Of a stretch of 9,330 bases of DNA, positions 1-6,448 are shown one piece after another (the stretch's first letter is position 1; every line of letters begins with the position of its first letter). The notes under the pieces are model-generated. The model ran no database searches and was not told where the DNA came from. It saw only the letters and a list, made by a program, of their open reading frames with translations. Made by a program: the position numbers and the translations under genes. Source of the DNA: an uncultured Gammaproteobacteria bacterium. Its GTDB lineage: Bacteria > Pseudomonadota > Gammaproteobacteria > Ga0077536. The DNA is taken from the NCBI GenBank assembly GCA_903866355.1, contig CAIPNE010000478.1:1-9330 (forward strand), in the 5' to 3' direction.

Positions 1-1
1 G

Positions 2-934
2 AACACGGCAGGGTTCGTGCAATGGGAATTTTCACCGCTGGTGAAAATGCGCACCGTGGTTGGTGGCCGTTTCGATAGCATTCTCTACGATTTCAAAAAC
101 AATCTCGCACCGGCTGGCAGCACTAACTTCGGCGCTCCGAACGAATCACGCAGTTTTTCACAATTCAGCCCCAAGATAGGCGCGACCTATGCGCTAACAA
201 ATTCAGCCAGCGTTTATACGAACTTCAGTGAAGGTTTTACGCCGCCAGAAGTGAGCCAGCTGTATGGAAAGACCGGCATTCCCGACCTGAAGTCCGCGAC
301 CTACAACAACTATGAAGTGGGTTTGCGCATGGACTTCCTGAACGGTGCGTTGAGACTCGATTCGGCGCTCTATCGCTTGGAAGGTCGTGAGACGATCGTC
401 AGCTATACCATCACGCCCGGCAACAGCGAAAACCGCAATGCTGGCCAGACGCGCAGTCAGGGTCTGGAATTGGGCCTGAACTACGATGGCGGTGCGTTCG
501 ATATGCGCGTTGGTACTACTATCGCCTCCCATCGGTTTTTAAAATATCAAGTCTCCCGCACGCTCGATTACAGCGACAAGGAAATGCCGCAGGCACCGAG
601 CGATATCACAACCTTCGAGGTCGGCTACAAGCCTGTGCAAAGGGCGCGCGTCGCACTGGAGCTGGTCCATCAGGGCGAATACTGGATGAACAACGCCAAC
701 ACGGTGCAGTACCCCGGCCAGCTGCTGGTAAATTTTCGCAGCAGCTACAAGTTCACGAAGGGCTGGGAAGTGTGGCTGCAGGCGCTCAATTTGACGGACA
801 AGCATTACGCGGATTCGGCGTCGAGCACTTATTCCGGTGTAGGGATTTATTCACCCAACACACAGAACCAGTACACGCCGGGTGCGCCGCGCAACGTCAT
901 GCTCGGCTTGGGCTATACCTTTGATGCCGAATAG
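2..934 (+). CDS. TonB-dependent outer-membrane receptor, C-terminal part (5' end outside window)
   Basis: The open frame runs in from the left edge, so the true start and the N-terminal plug domain are not visible. About 310 residues of C-terminal beta-barrel remain. Seen: alternating aromatic/polar strand patterns, the stretch TNFSEGFTPPEVSQLYG typical of siderophore receptors, then YNNYEVGLR, QGLELGLNYD, LQALNLTDKHYADS and PGAPRNVMLGLGYTF, which are late-barrel signatures of this family. The role is high-affinity import of a ferric chelate or similar ligand across the outer membrane, powered by TonB-ExbB-ExbD. The ligand cannot be read from the sequence. The PepSY-family gene 71 bp downstream and exbBD after it support iron-siderophore or haem uptake in one operon. 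Oddity: the protein ends YTFDAE, so the last residue is not the usual terminal aromatic. No terminator is visible between this gene and the next. Confidence 0.9.
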   Translation, partial: NTAGFVQWEFSPLVKMRTVVGGRFDSILYDFKNNLAPAGSTNFGAPNESRSFSQFSPKIGATYALTNSASVYTNFSEGFTPPEVSQLYGKTGIPDLKSATYNNYEVGLRMDFLNGALRLDSALYRLEGRETIVSYTITPGNSENRNAGQTRSQGLELGLNYDGGAFDMRVGTTIASHRFLKYQVSRTLDYSDKEMPQAPSDITTFEVGYKPVQRARVALELVHQGEYWMNNANTVQYPGQLLVNFRSSYKFTKGWEVWLQALNLTDKHYADSASSTYSGVGIYSPNTQNQYTPGAPRNVMLGLGYTFDAE

Positions 935-996
935 GTCTTTGATGTGGAGCCTCTCGCGCCGATGGGCGGGAGCAGCTAGGTGTGCAGACAATAATT

Positions 997-1000
997 GGGA
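997..1000 (+). promoter_or_regulatory. Ribosome binding site deciding the PepSY-gene start
   Basis: GGGA lies 5 bases before the ATG at 1006. The in-frame GTG at 982 has only a weak AGG close in front of it, so the ATG is preferred. The difference is eight residues. Confidence 0.5.
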
Positions 1001-1005
1001 ACGAG

Positions 1006-2397
1006 ATGAACCATTCAAATAAAAACGCGAGCGAGTCAGCGAACACAGCTAGGTTGGCGCGCCGCAAAAGCCTGTTCTGGCGCATCCATTTCTGGGCTGC
1101 ACTGATTGCGTCGCCGTTCGCGTTGATTGCCGTATTGACCGGCATTTTTTACATCTTCACACCGCAAATCGAAGCGGCGCTCTATGATCACTTGGACCAA
1201 GTGACGCCGATTGGCGCAATGCGGCCGCTCGACGACGCAGTCGCTGCAGCGAGCGTTGCGGCCCCTGTGGGATGGGCATTGCATTCAGTCGTCCCGCCCT
1301 ACAAGGCAGGCGACACGGTTAAAGTCAATGTCGCGCCAATGGTGGCAAAAATATCCGAGCATGGAGGTCATCACGTTGACCCCGCCAAGGCTGCGCCTGC
1401 CGCTCGGCCCAGCTTCGGTTTGCCAGCGCAAGCGATGGTCGTCTACGTCAATCCTTACACGGCGGAGGTGGTGGGCGATCTCGCCAGTCAAGCGCGTTTC
1501 AGTAATTGGGCAAAGCAGCTGCATTCCCGCCTGCTGCAAAACGATAATTGGCGCTGGATGATTGAGTTGGCTGCGAGTTGGCTGATGGTCATGCTGCTGA
1601 CCGGCATATCCCTGTGGTGGCCGCGTAGTGGTCAGAAAGGGTTGCCGCAATCCGGTGCCAAAGGACGGCCTGCATGGCAGCAATGGCACAGCTTTATCGG
1701 TGTGGCGCTCGCCGTGATGAGTCTGACGGTCCTGACGACCGGGCTGACCTGGAGCAAATATGCTGGCGACCAAATCAGAACGTTGCGCGACAGTATCGGC
1801 CAAGCACCGCCGCCAGTTCCGCAGCATCTGAAGTCGACTGCGCTGGCGGGAACAGCGCCGCTGACATGGCAAGCGGCATGGGAGTTCACTCGGCGGCAGG
1901 CACCGGATGTCATGTTGCAACTGACCCCGCCGCGCGGGCAGCAAGGAACATGGCGCGCTGCTGCTGCTGATCGCGGTCAACCTGAGAAACGCTTCGACCT
2001 GGTGCTGGATGCGTATAGCGGACAATCGCTGTATTACGCCGGCTGGGACAAGCAGACTGTCTTTGCCAAAGCGACCGCCATCGGCATTCCGTTTCATCGT
2101 GGAGAATTTGGCTGGTGGAATCAGGGGTTGCTCCTGCTGTTCGGCATCGGTGTGTTGTTCTCGCTGGTGTCTGGCTGGGTGATGTTCTTTAAACGTCGGC
2201 AACCGGGATCGCTCGGCTTCCCGCGCTTGCTGCCGGGTGCGTGGAAGTCGCCTTCGCTAGTCTCGTGGCTCACAGCAGCAGTCTTGTGCATCGCTATGCC
2301 GCTGTTGGCGCTGTCGGCCACGATGGTCTTGGCGTTGGAGGTTGCGATACACCAGTTTTGGCGCCACCGCACCGCGGCCTCGAACACATCAACATAA
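1006..2397 (+). CDS. PepSY-associated transmembrane protein (PiuB/FoxB-like, putative siderophore-iron reductase)
   Basis: 463 residues from the ATG at 1006; a GTG at 982 would add eight. Five hydrophobic helices are visible at about 27-51, 182-205, 227-250, 371-396 and 417-440. Two periplasmic stretches resemble PepSY units: one around 141-160 (YVNPYTAEVVGDL) and one around 328-345 (LDAYSGQSLYYAG). The family signatures LTGISLWWP (198-206), WHSFIG (227-232) and FHRGEFG (363-369) are present. Histidines 28, 173, 228 and 364 sit at membrane edges where this family keeps conserved histidines. In the FoxB branch such proteins bind haem and reduce ferric siderophores. By inference this one releases iron from the chelate imported by the upstream receptor. 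A His-rich loop, EHGGHHVDP (118-126), may touch metal. exbB starts 13 bp after the stop. Family assignment is firm; the reductase role is inferred. Confidence 0.88.
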   Translation: MNHSNKNASESANTARLARRKSLFWRIHFWAALIASPFALIAVLTGIFYIFTPQIEAALYDHLDQVTPIGAMRPLDDAVAAASVAAPVGWALHSVVPPYKAGDTVKVNVAPMVAKISEHGGHHVDPAKAAPAARPSFGLPAQAMVVYVNPYTAEVVGDLASQARFSNWAKQLHSRLLQNDNWRWMIELAASWLMVMLLTGISLWWPRSGQKGLPQSGAKGRPAWQQWHSFIGVALAVMSLTVLTTGLTWSKYAGDQIRTLRDSIGQAPPPVPQHLKSTALAGTAPLTWQAAWEFTRRQAPDVMLQLTPPRGQQGTWRAAAADRGQPEKRFDLVLDAYSGQSLYYAGWDKQTVFAKATAIGIPFHRGEFGWWNQGLLLLFGIGVLFSLVSGWVMFFKRRQPGSLGFPRLLPGAWKSPSLVSWLTAAVLCIAMPLLALSATMVLALEVAIHQFWRHRTAASNTST

Positions 2398-2403
2398 AGG
2401 GAG
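2396..2403 (+). promoter_or_regulatory. Ribosome binding site of exbB
   Basis: AAAGGGAG lies 7 bases before the ATG at 2411 and overlaps the TAA stop of the preceding gene (2395-2397). It fixes the exbB start at 2411 rather than the in-frame start codon at 2342 and suggests coupled translation. Confidence 0.7.
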
Positions 2404-2410
2404 TTTGTAC

Positions 2411-3124
2411 ATGGATGAAAAACTTGGACTCGCCCACTTCTGGGCGCAAGGGGATGCGGTATCGCATGCCGTCGCTATCGTGCTGTTGTTGATGTCGGTG
2501 GCGAGCTGGTATGTCATTTTCGGCAAGGCCGTTGCGCAACTGCGTTCGCGCGTTTCGATAACGCGCGCCATGCAGTCATTCTGGAACGCTAATTCTCGCG
2601 CAGCAGCGCTGTCGGCTATTCAGGTTGAAGACAAAACAGGCGTGTTCGCGCGCATCGCCACGGATGCGGTGCTGGCGGCACGAGCCTATGAAGAAAAATC
2701 CACGGGCGGGATCGGTGCGGGTGTGGACGCCAGTGAATTCATCGGCCGCACTTTGCAGCAATCAACCGTTATGGCGCAGGCGCGCGTTGAGCGTGGCTTG
2801 ACATTTCTTGCCTCGGTGGGTTCGACAGCACCTTTCGTCGGCCTGTTCGGCACGGTGTGGGGCATCTACCACGCGTTGGTTGGCCTATCCGGCGAGACCC
2901 AAGTGGTTCTCCATAAAGTGGCCGGGCCGGTTGGAGAGGCATTAATCATGACGGCGGCCGGATTATTGGTCGCCATTCCCGCCGTACTCGCATATAACGC
3001 CTGTACCCGCTCTAATCGGCTCGTAATCGCGCAACTCGATGGCTTTGCGCATAGCCTGCACGCCTATCTGGTGGCTGGCGTTCGCTTGGATGGTTCGGCC
3101 AAGGCGGCCACAGCGACACCCTGA
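2411..3124 (+). CDS. exbB: ExbB, proton-channel subunit of the TonB energising complex (MotA/TolQ/ExbB family)
   Basis: 237 residues, close to the usual ExbB length. Three membrane helices lie at about 17-38, 130-155 and 175-197, separated by the large cytoplasmic loop expected of ExbB/TolQ. The family signature is seen in GSTAPFVGLFGTVWGIYHAL (137-156) and GPVGEALIMTAAGLLVAIPA (172-191). Thr148, Glu176 and Thr181 fall in the helices that line the proton path; these are the same residue types and numbers I recall as functionally important in E. coli ExbB. ExbB forms the inner-membrane oligomer that, with ExbD, uses the proton gradient to drive TonB. Its place between the PepSY gene and exbD, behind a TonB-dependent receptor, favours ExbB over TolQ: no tolR, tolA or tolB is nearby. 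The start is set by the ribosome site at 2396-2403. Confidence 0.93.
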   Translation: MDEKLGLAHFWAQGDAVSHAVAIVLLLMSVASWYVIFGKAVAQLRSRVSITRAMQSFWNANSRAAALSAIQVEDKTGVFARIATDAVLAARAYEEKSTGGIGAGVDASEFIGRTLQQSTVMAQARVERGLTFLASVGSTAPFVGLFGTVWGIYHALVGLSGETQVVLHKVAGPVGEALIMTAAGLLVAIPAVLAYNACTRSNRLVIAQLDGFAHSLHAYLVAGVRLDGSAKAATATP

Positions 3125-3143
3125 CACGCAGCACCGGCAAACT

Positions 3144-3148
3144 GAGGA
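3144..3148 (+). promoter_or_regulatory. Ribosome binding site of exbD
   Basis: GAGGA lies 7 bases before the ATG at 3156. It selects this start over an in-frame ATG at 3039, which would lie inside exbB and add 39 residues unlike ExbD. Confidence 0.7.
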
Positions 3149-3155
3149 CAACACG

Positions 3156-3605
3156 ATGGCCTTTAACTACAACGGCAATAGATCCAGCCACACGCTGCCG
3201 ATGGCAGACATCAACACGACGCCTTTGGTGGATGTGATGCTGGTATTGCTGGTCGTTTTTATCATCACTGCGCCGTTTTTTCACCAGGCGGTGCCGATTG
3301 ATCTACCCAAAGTGGTTGCGACCAAACTTGACGACAAGCTAGGTACGGTGCAGGTGGCGCTCGATGCCGAAGGCCGGGTTTCCGTGGATGGAGCGTTGGT
3401 CGCGATGAAATCGTTGAGCGAGCGCTTGCGCACGACATTGGTGTCGGGCGTACCCTCTCCGGAGATGCATCTCCGCGCAGATCGGGGAACGCGCTATGAA
3501 CGCGTGACCGAGGTGATGGCAGCCGCGCAGGCGGTTGGAATCACGAAGATCGCGTTTGTTACGGCAGGGGTAGGCCACAGCACGAGCGACAGACCCGCAC
3601 GGTGA
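3156..3605 (+). CDS. exbD: ExbD, TonB-complex subunit (ExbD/TolR family)
   Basis: 149 residues. A short cytoplasmic N-terminus (1-23) is followed by a single membrane helix at about 24-42 with the family motif ADINTTPLVDVMLVLLVVF (17-35). Asp26 is the expected proton-carrying aspartate of ExbD/TolR. The remaining ~105 residues form the periplasmic domain, including HLRADRGTRYERVTEVMAAA and the closing GITKIAFVT typical of the fold. ExbD sits inside the ExbB ring and couples proton flow to TonB. The gene follows exbB by 31 bp with its own ribosome site and is the last gene of this block. No tonB follows it, so TonB must be encoded upstream of the window or elsewhere. Confidence 0.93.
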   Translation: MAFNYNGNRSSHTLPMADINTTPLVDVMLVLLVVFIITAPFFHQAVPIDLPKVVATKLDDKLGTVQVALDAEGRVSVDGALVAMKSLSERLRTTLVSGVPSPEMHLRADRGTRYERVTEVMAAAQAVGITKIAFVTAGVGHSTSDRPAR

Positions 3606-3610
3606 CCTGC

Positions 3611-3640
3611 GAGTGAGTGAGCACTTTGCGGGTCTCACTC
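3611..3640 (+). terminator. Weak hairpin after exbD
   Basis: GAGTGAG (3611-3617) and CTCACTC (3634-3640) form a perfect 7-bp stem with a 16-base loop, starting 5 bases after the exbD stop. No run of T follows, so a Rho-independent terminator is doubtful. The position at the operon end is the main support. Confidence 0.25.
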
Positions 3641-3684
3641 CCGAGCAATAGGCCAGACAACCCTGTCGCTCGGGGCGGGGGGCC

Positions 3685-3910
3685 CTACGCCAAGCCCCCC
3701 CTTTCTCTATCACAAACCCCGGATACCCCCTGCGGATGATCGCCGCAGCTTCCTGGCGGAACTGGCCGACGCCGCCAAAGTAGAACACCAGCGACGGCAC
3801 CTTGCCGGGGATGTTTGCGTCGAAAATCCAAGAGTCCACCTTGGAGAACAGCGAGTCGGCGGCGAGCTGGTCGCAGTGGGCGACCTAGGAAGCTTCGGCT
3901 GCGGGGGAGA
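3685..3910 (-). pseudogene. Decayed duplicate of the 3' end of the Baeyer-Villiger monooxygenase gene
   Basis: Bases 3701-3910 match 4384-4593 at a constant offset of 683 with 8 mismatches in 210, all transitions. The match continues to 3685/4367 with a 1-base length change beside a run of seven C. It corresponds to codons ~470-544 of the intact gene at 4367-6001. Seen damage: no 5' part; a TAG in place of Trp478 (3885-3887); Gly500 to Asp, Lys530 to Arg and Met537 to Ile; and a frameshift that removes the original stop. No ribosome site or complete domain remains, so it is not a working gene. The copy ends sharply at 3910, where an inverted-repeat element begins. It is either the remnant of a tandem gene duplication or a fragment copied with the neighbouring repeats. 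Confidence 0.88.
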
Positions 3911-3912
3911 AA

Positions 3913-4052
3913 GGTCACGTGATATGTCGAGCCCTGAAAGGGCGAAACCTGCGAGCCCCTGCGAGCGTCGGTGAATGGGTTTCCGCACCGCCGTGTGGGC
4001 GTGAACTTCATGCCATTATTCCGCCCCTTCAGGGCTGGGGATATTTGTGACC
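3913..4052. repeat. Inverted-repeat (MITE/REP-like) element of ~140 bp
   Basis: The left arm, about 3913-3947, begins GGTCAC and contains the hairpin GCCCTGAAAGGGC (3931-3943). The right arm, about 4018-4052, is its approximate reverse complement: GCCCCTTCAGGGC (4023-4035), one mismatch from the exact complement of the left core, and ends GTGACC (4047-4052). The arms enclose ~70 bp with no plausible gene. No transposase is encoded and no clear target-site duplication is visible. The left arm starts 3 bases after the end of the monooxygenase-tail duplicate. It could be a palindromic intergenic repeat or a non-autonomous mobile element. Confidence 0.6.
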
Positions 4053-4058
4053 ATTGGA

Positions 4059-4077
4059 CCCAGAGCGTTGCCCTGGG
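4059..4077. repeat. Hairpin CCCAG/CTGGG
   Basis: CCCAG (4059-4063) pairs with CTGGG (4073-4077) across a 9-base loop. It lies just outside the right arm of the inverted-repeat element and before a second, stronger hairpin, so the stretch 3931-4103 carries four short GC-rich stem-forming strings in a row. Confidence 0.45.
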
Positions 4078-4088
4078 CTATCACATTT

Positions 4089-4103
4089 GGCCCCGTTGGG
4101 GCC
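4089..4103. repeat. Perfect hairpin GGCCCC-GTT-GGGGCC
   Basis: A 6-bp perfect GC stem with a GTT loop. It leads directly into the tandem array: its GTTG is the first anchor of the ~24-bp periodicity. No T-run follows on either strand, so it is not called as a terminator. Confidence 0.55.
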
Positions 4104-4287
4104 TGGCACGGTCAGGTTGGTGTATCGCCTGCCGTACCGTTGGGGCGATGATCGTGCGTGTGGTTGGGGCGATGCCGTGTGTTCCGTTGGGACGATCGCT
4201 GTGCGTTAACCGCGTGTTTCGTTGCGGCGATCGCTGTGCGTCCGGTTGCGGCGATGACCTGTGTGTCCCGTTGTGACGCGCGTCGTC
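4095..4287. repeat. Degenerate tandem array, ~24-bp unit
   Basis: GTTG anchors occur at 4095, 4116, 4139, 4163, 4186, 4221, 4245 and 4270, giving spacings of 21, 23, 24, 23, 35, 24 and 25. The core units (4139-4269) share GTTGSGGCGATSNYTGTG, then a CGT-like tail. The 35-base interval looks like one unit plus an ~11-base insertion. Units differ at several positions and there are no unique spacers. On the + strand the array can be read as imperfect eight-residue repeats inside an open frame (3971-4276), but nothing else suggests that frame is a gene. Confidence 0.65.
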
Positions 4288-4300
4288 AAGAACCCCGCCT

Positions 4301-4323
4301 TCGCCCGGTACCGCCGAGGGCGA
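4301..4323 (-). terminator. Possible weak terminator hairpin after the monooxygenase gene
   Basis: TCGCCC (4301-4306) and GGGCGA (4318-4323) form a 6-bp stem 43 bases past the monooxygenase stop, reading leftward. The loop holds the palindrome CGGTACCG. Only a poor T-containing tail follows on the - strand, so this is a weak call. Confidence 0.25.
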
Positions 4324-4366
4324 GAACGCCGCCACGTTGTTGGTCGGCGTCGGTCGGGGTGCTGAC

Positions 4367-6001
4367 CTACGCCGCCACCCCCCCTTTCTCCATCACAAAC
4401 CCCGGATACCCCTTGCGGATGATCGCCGCAGCTTCCTGGCGGAACTGGCCGACGCCGCCAAAGTAGAACACCAGCGACGGCACCTTGCCGGGGATGTTTG
4501 CGCCGAAAATCCAGGAGTCCACTTTGGAGAACAGCGAGCCAGCGGCGAGCTGGTCGCAGTGGGCGACCCAGGAAGCTTCGGCTGCGGGGGAGATTTCGAC
4601 GCAGGTGATGCCGTCCTGCGTCGCCTTCGCGACGATGTCGGCCATCATTTCCACCTGCATTTCGATGGCTGGCGGCAGGTTGCTGAACGGCCCGTGGGGG
4701 CCCAGCACCATGAACAGGTTCGGGAAGCCGGCGGTCAGCGTGCCCATATAGCCCGTAGCGCCGTTCTGCCAGTGGTCCTTCATGGTCACGCCCTGGCGGC
4801 CACGTAGATCCATCGTCTTGTAGTTGCCGTCCACGGCGTCGAAGCCGGTGGCAAAGATGATCATGTCCAGCTCATGCAGGGTCCCGTCGGAGGTGACGAT
4901 GCCGTTGTGTTGGATCTCGGTGATGGGGGTCGCCTTGCAATCCACCAGCGACACGTTGTCGCGGTTGAAAATAGCGTAGTACCCACTGTCGCAGAGCGGG
5001 CGTCGAGCATATAGATCGGTTGGCGTGAGTTTGCGGGCGGTCTGTGGATCGTTGACGATTTCCGAGATTTTCCTGCGGATGAATTTCGCGGCTTCCTCGT
5101 TGGCAGCCAGATCAACGGCGATGTCGTTGAATGTGCCAAACATGTAGTTGAAGCCGCCGCCTTTCTGCCAAGCCTGCTCGTAGATGGCCTCGCGTTCCGC
5201 GGGTGTGACGCTGAAAGTCGGGATCTTGCTCTCGGTAAAGGCAAAGCCGGTCCTAGAACTGTAGACGTGCTCCCAGACTTGGTCGTAGCCCTGCTTGATC
5301 GCGACCACCTCCGTCTTGGTGAGCGGGCGATTGCCCACCGGCACGCTGTACTGCGGCGAACGCTGGAACACGGTGAGGTGACCCACCTGCGGGGCCAGTG
5401 CGGTGTTGAGCTGGATGCCGGTGGAGCCGGTGCCGATCACGCCCACGCGCTTGCCGGCATAGGTGACGTCCTGTGGATAGGTACCCGTGTGGTACATCTC
5501 GCCCTTGAAGCTGGCGCGACCCGGGATGTCGGGATAGTTAACAACGGAGAGCAGCCCCAAGGCCGTGATGAGAAACCGCGCGGAGTAGGTTTCGCCATGG
5601 TCGGTCTGCACCACCCACAGGTGGCGGACCTCGTCGAAGTGGGCAGCGGTGATGTCGGTTTTGAATTGGATGTCCTTGCGCAGATCGTAGCGGGTAGCCA
5701 CGTGATTGAGATAAGCGAGGATCTGCGGCTGCGTGAGGTAGGTGGAATCCATGGCCCATTCCTGCAGGAGGTGCTTGTCGAAGGAGTAGCAGTACACCTG
5801 AGTTTCGGAATCTGAGAGCGCACCCGGGTAGCGATTCCAGTACCAAGTGCCGCCCACGTCGCTGGCTTTGTCGAAGGCGCGGACCTTGAGACCCTGCTGG
5901 TCGCGCAGCTTGTGCAGTGCGTAAAGGCCGCCGAACCCAGCGCCGATGATGATGGCGTCGTAGTCGGGGGTGGATGCCGAAGGCTTGGTGCTGAGGTTCA
6001 T
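4367..6001 (-). CDS. Baeyer-Villiger-type flavin monooxygenase (cyclohexanone-monooxygenase-like)
   Basis: 544 residues, the usual length for type I Baeyer-Villiger enzymes. These use FAD, NADPH and O2 to insert oxygen next to a ketone, giving an ester or lactone, in the cytoplasm. Domains: FAD Rossmann motif GAGFGG (20-25); DVGGTWYWNRYPGALSD (48-64), a hallmark stretch; family fingerprint FKGEMYHTGTYP (165-176), with Tyr175 where Trp is usual; NADPH Rossmann motif GTGSTG (190-195); ARRPLCDSGYY (332-342), carrying an arginine likely to serve as the family's active-site arginine; ATGFDAVDG (384-392); and C-terminal SWIFGANIPGK (496-506). The start is the ATG at 5999-6001, preceded by a GAGAG-type ribosome site 5 bases away. 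It has no partner genes nearby (no esterase or alcohol dehydrogenase), so the substrate is unknown. A damaged copy of its 3' end lies at 3685-3910. Confidence 0.93.
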   Translation of the reverse strand: MNLSTKPSASTPDYDAIIIGAGFGGLYALHKLRDQQGLKVRAFDKASDVGGTWYWNRYPGALSDSETQVYCYSFDKHLLQEWAMDSTYLTQPQILAYLNHVATRYDLRKDIQFKTDITAAHFDEVRHLWVVQTDHGETYSARFLITALGLLSVVNYPDIPGRASFKGEMYHTGTYPQDVTYAGKRVGVIGTGSTGIQLNTALAPQVGHLTVFQRSPQYSVPVGNRPLTKTEVVAIKQGYDQVWEHVYSSRTGFAFTESKIPTFSVTPAEREAIYEQAWQKGGGFNYMFGTFNDIAVDLAANEEAAKFIRRKISEIVNDPQTARKLTPTDLYARRPLCDSGYYAIFNRDNVSLVDCKATPITEIQHNGIVTSDGTLHELDMIIFATGFDAVDGNYKTMDLRGRQGVTMKDHWQNGATGYMGTLTAGFPNLFMVLGPHGPFSNLPPAIEMQVEMMADIVAKATQDGITCVEISPAAEASWVAHCDQLAAGSLFSKVDSWIFGANIPGKVPSLVFYFGGVGQFRQEAAAIIRKGYPGFVMEKGGVAA

Positions 6002-6448
6002 CGCTGCTCTCTTGTTGCGCTTGTTCTAGAGGCATGATGCAGAGTGACCCCGCACGATAGGTTGCGCTTGGTCATTCAGATGAGGATTTTTTTGCTTGAC
6101 TGGGTTCTGTTTTTTGCCAATGTCGGACGGTTAAGCAAGGCTCACCCCGCCCAATACCCCAATGAAACTCGCCGTCCCGTCGGCAGACTGGCGTGCGAGC
6201 AGCCAGCGTATCCTCGCCGCCACGGCCCACGCCGCCCACGCTGTCGAATAAATAGTTCTGGGATGGCGGAGCCTGCACTAACGCGCTTCGCGATGGTCCT
6301 GACTCGCCGTTCCACCCGGTCGCAAAACGGATGGCGGCGGCAGACCGGCCTTGCTGGTCGGGTATTGATTGACGATCCAAAACTGCGCCGCCTCGCCCAT
6401 TGACCCACGGCTGAACCCGGCCGACGGCCACCCACCGGCGGATTTTGA
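6002..6448. other. Gene-free stretch upstream of the monooxygenase
   Basis: No convincing gene on either strand. The frames here are short, disagree with each other and lack ribosome sites. Bases 6084-6116 are T-rich on the + strand (A-rich on the - strand) and may hold the promoter region of the leftward monooxygenase gene, but I could not pick -35/-10 boxes with confidence. A 40-codon frame at 6278-6400 (-), beginning MGEAAQFWIVNQYPTSK, has a loose resemblance to glycosyltransferase N-termini and could be a remnant. I would not call it. Confidence 0.4.

Noticed and set aside
1285..2202. 305-residue - strand ORF opposite the PepSY gene
   Set aside because: Antisense shadow; the + frame carries the family motifs and membrane helices.
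3971..4276. 101-residue + strand ORF across the repeat region
   Set aside because: Its content follows the hairpins and tandem repeats, it has no ribosome site, and it has the Arg/Cys/Trp-rich composition of a chance frame.
4095..4287. CRISPR array
   Set aside because: The ~24-bp units follow each other directly with no unique spacers, the units are degenerate, and no cas gene is present.
4095..4287. Iteron-type replication origin
   Set aside because: Direct repeats of suitable size exist, but there is no Rep gene, DnaA box or AT-rich melting region nearby.
3685..4593. Diversity-generating retroelement: template copy near the variable 3' end of a gene
   Set aside because: The eight differences are all transitions (on the gene strand A/G in both directions plus T/C) and are not focused on template adenines. 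No reverse transcriptase or variability protein is in the window, and the target is a conserved enzyme C-terminus.
5267..5815. 182-residue + strand ORF inside the monooxygenase gene
   Set aside because: Antisense shadow of a clearly coding gene; no independent motif.
6278..6400. 40-codon - strand frame with FWIVNQYPTSK resembling a glycosyltransferase N-terminus
   Set aside because: The likeness covers about ten residues only and the frame stops soon after. Chance or an unrecoverable remnant.
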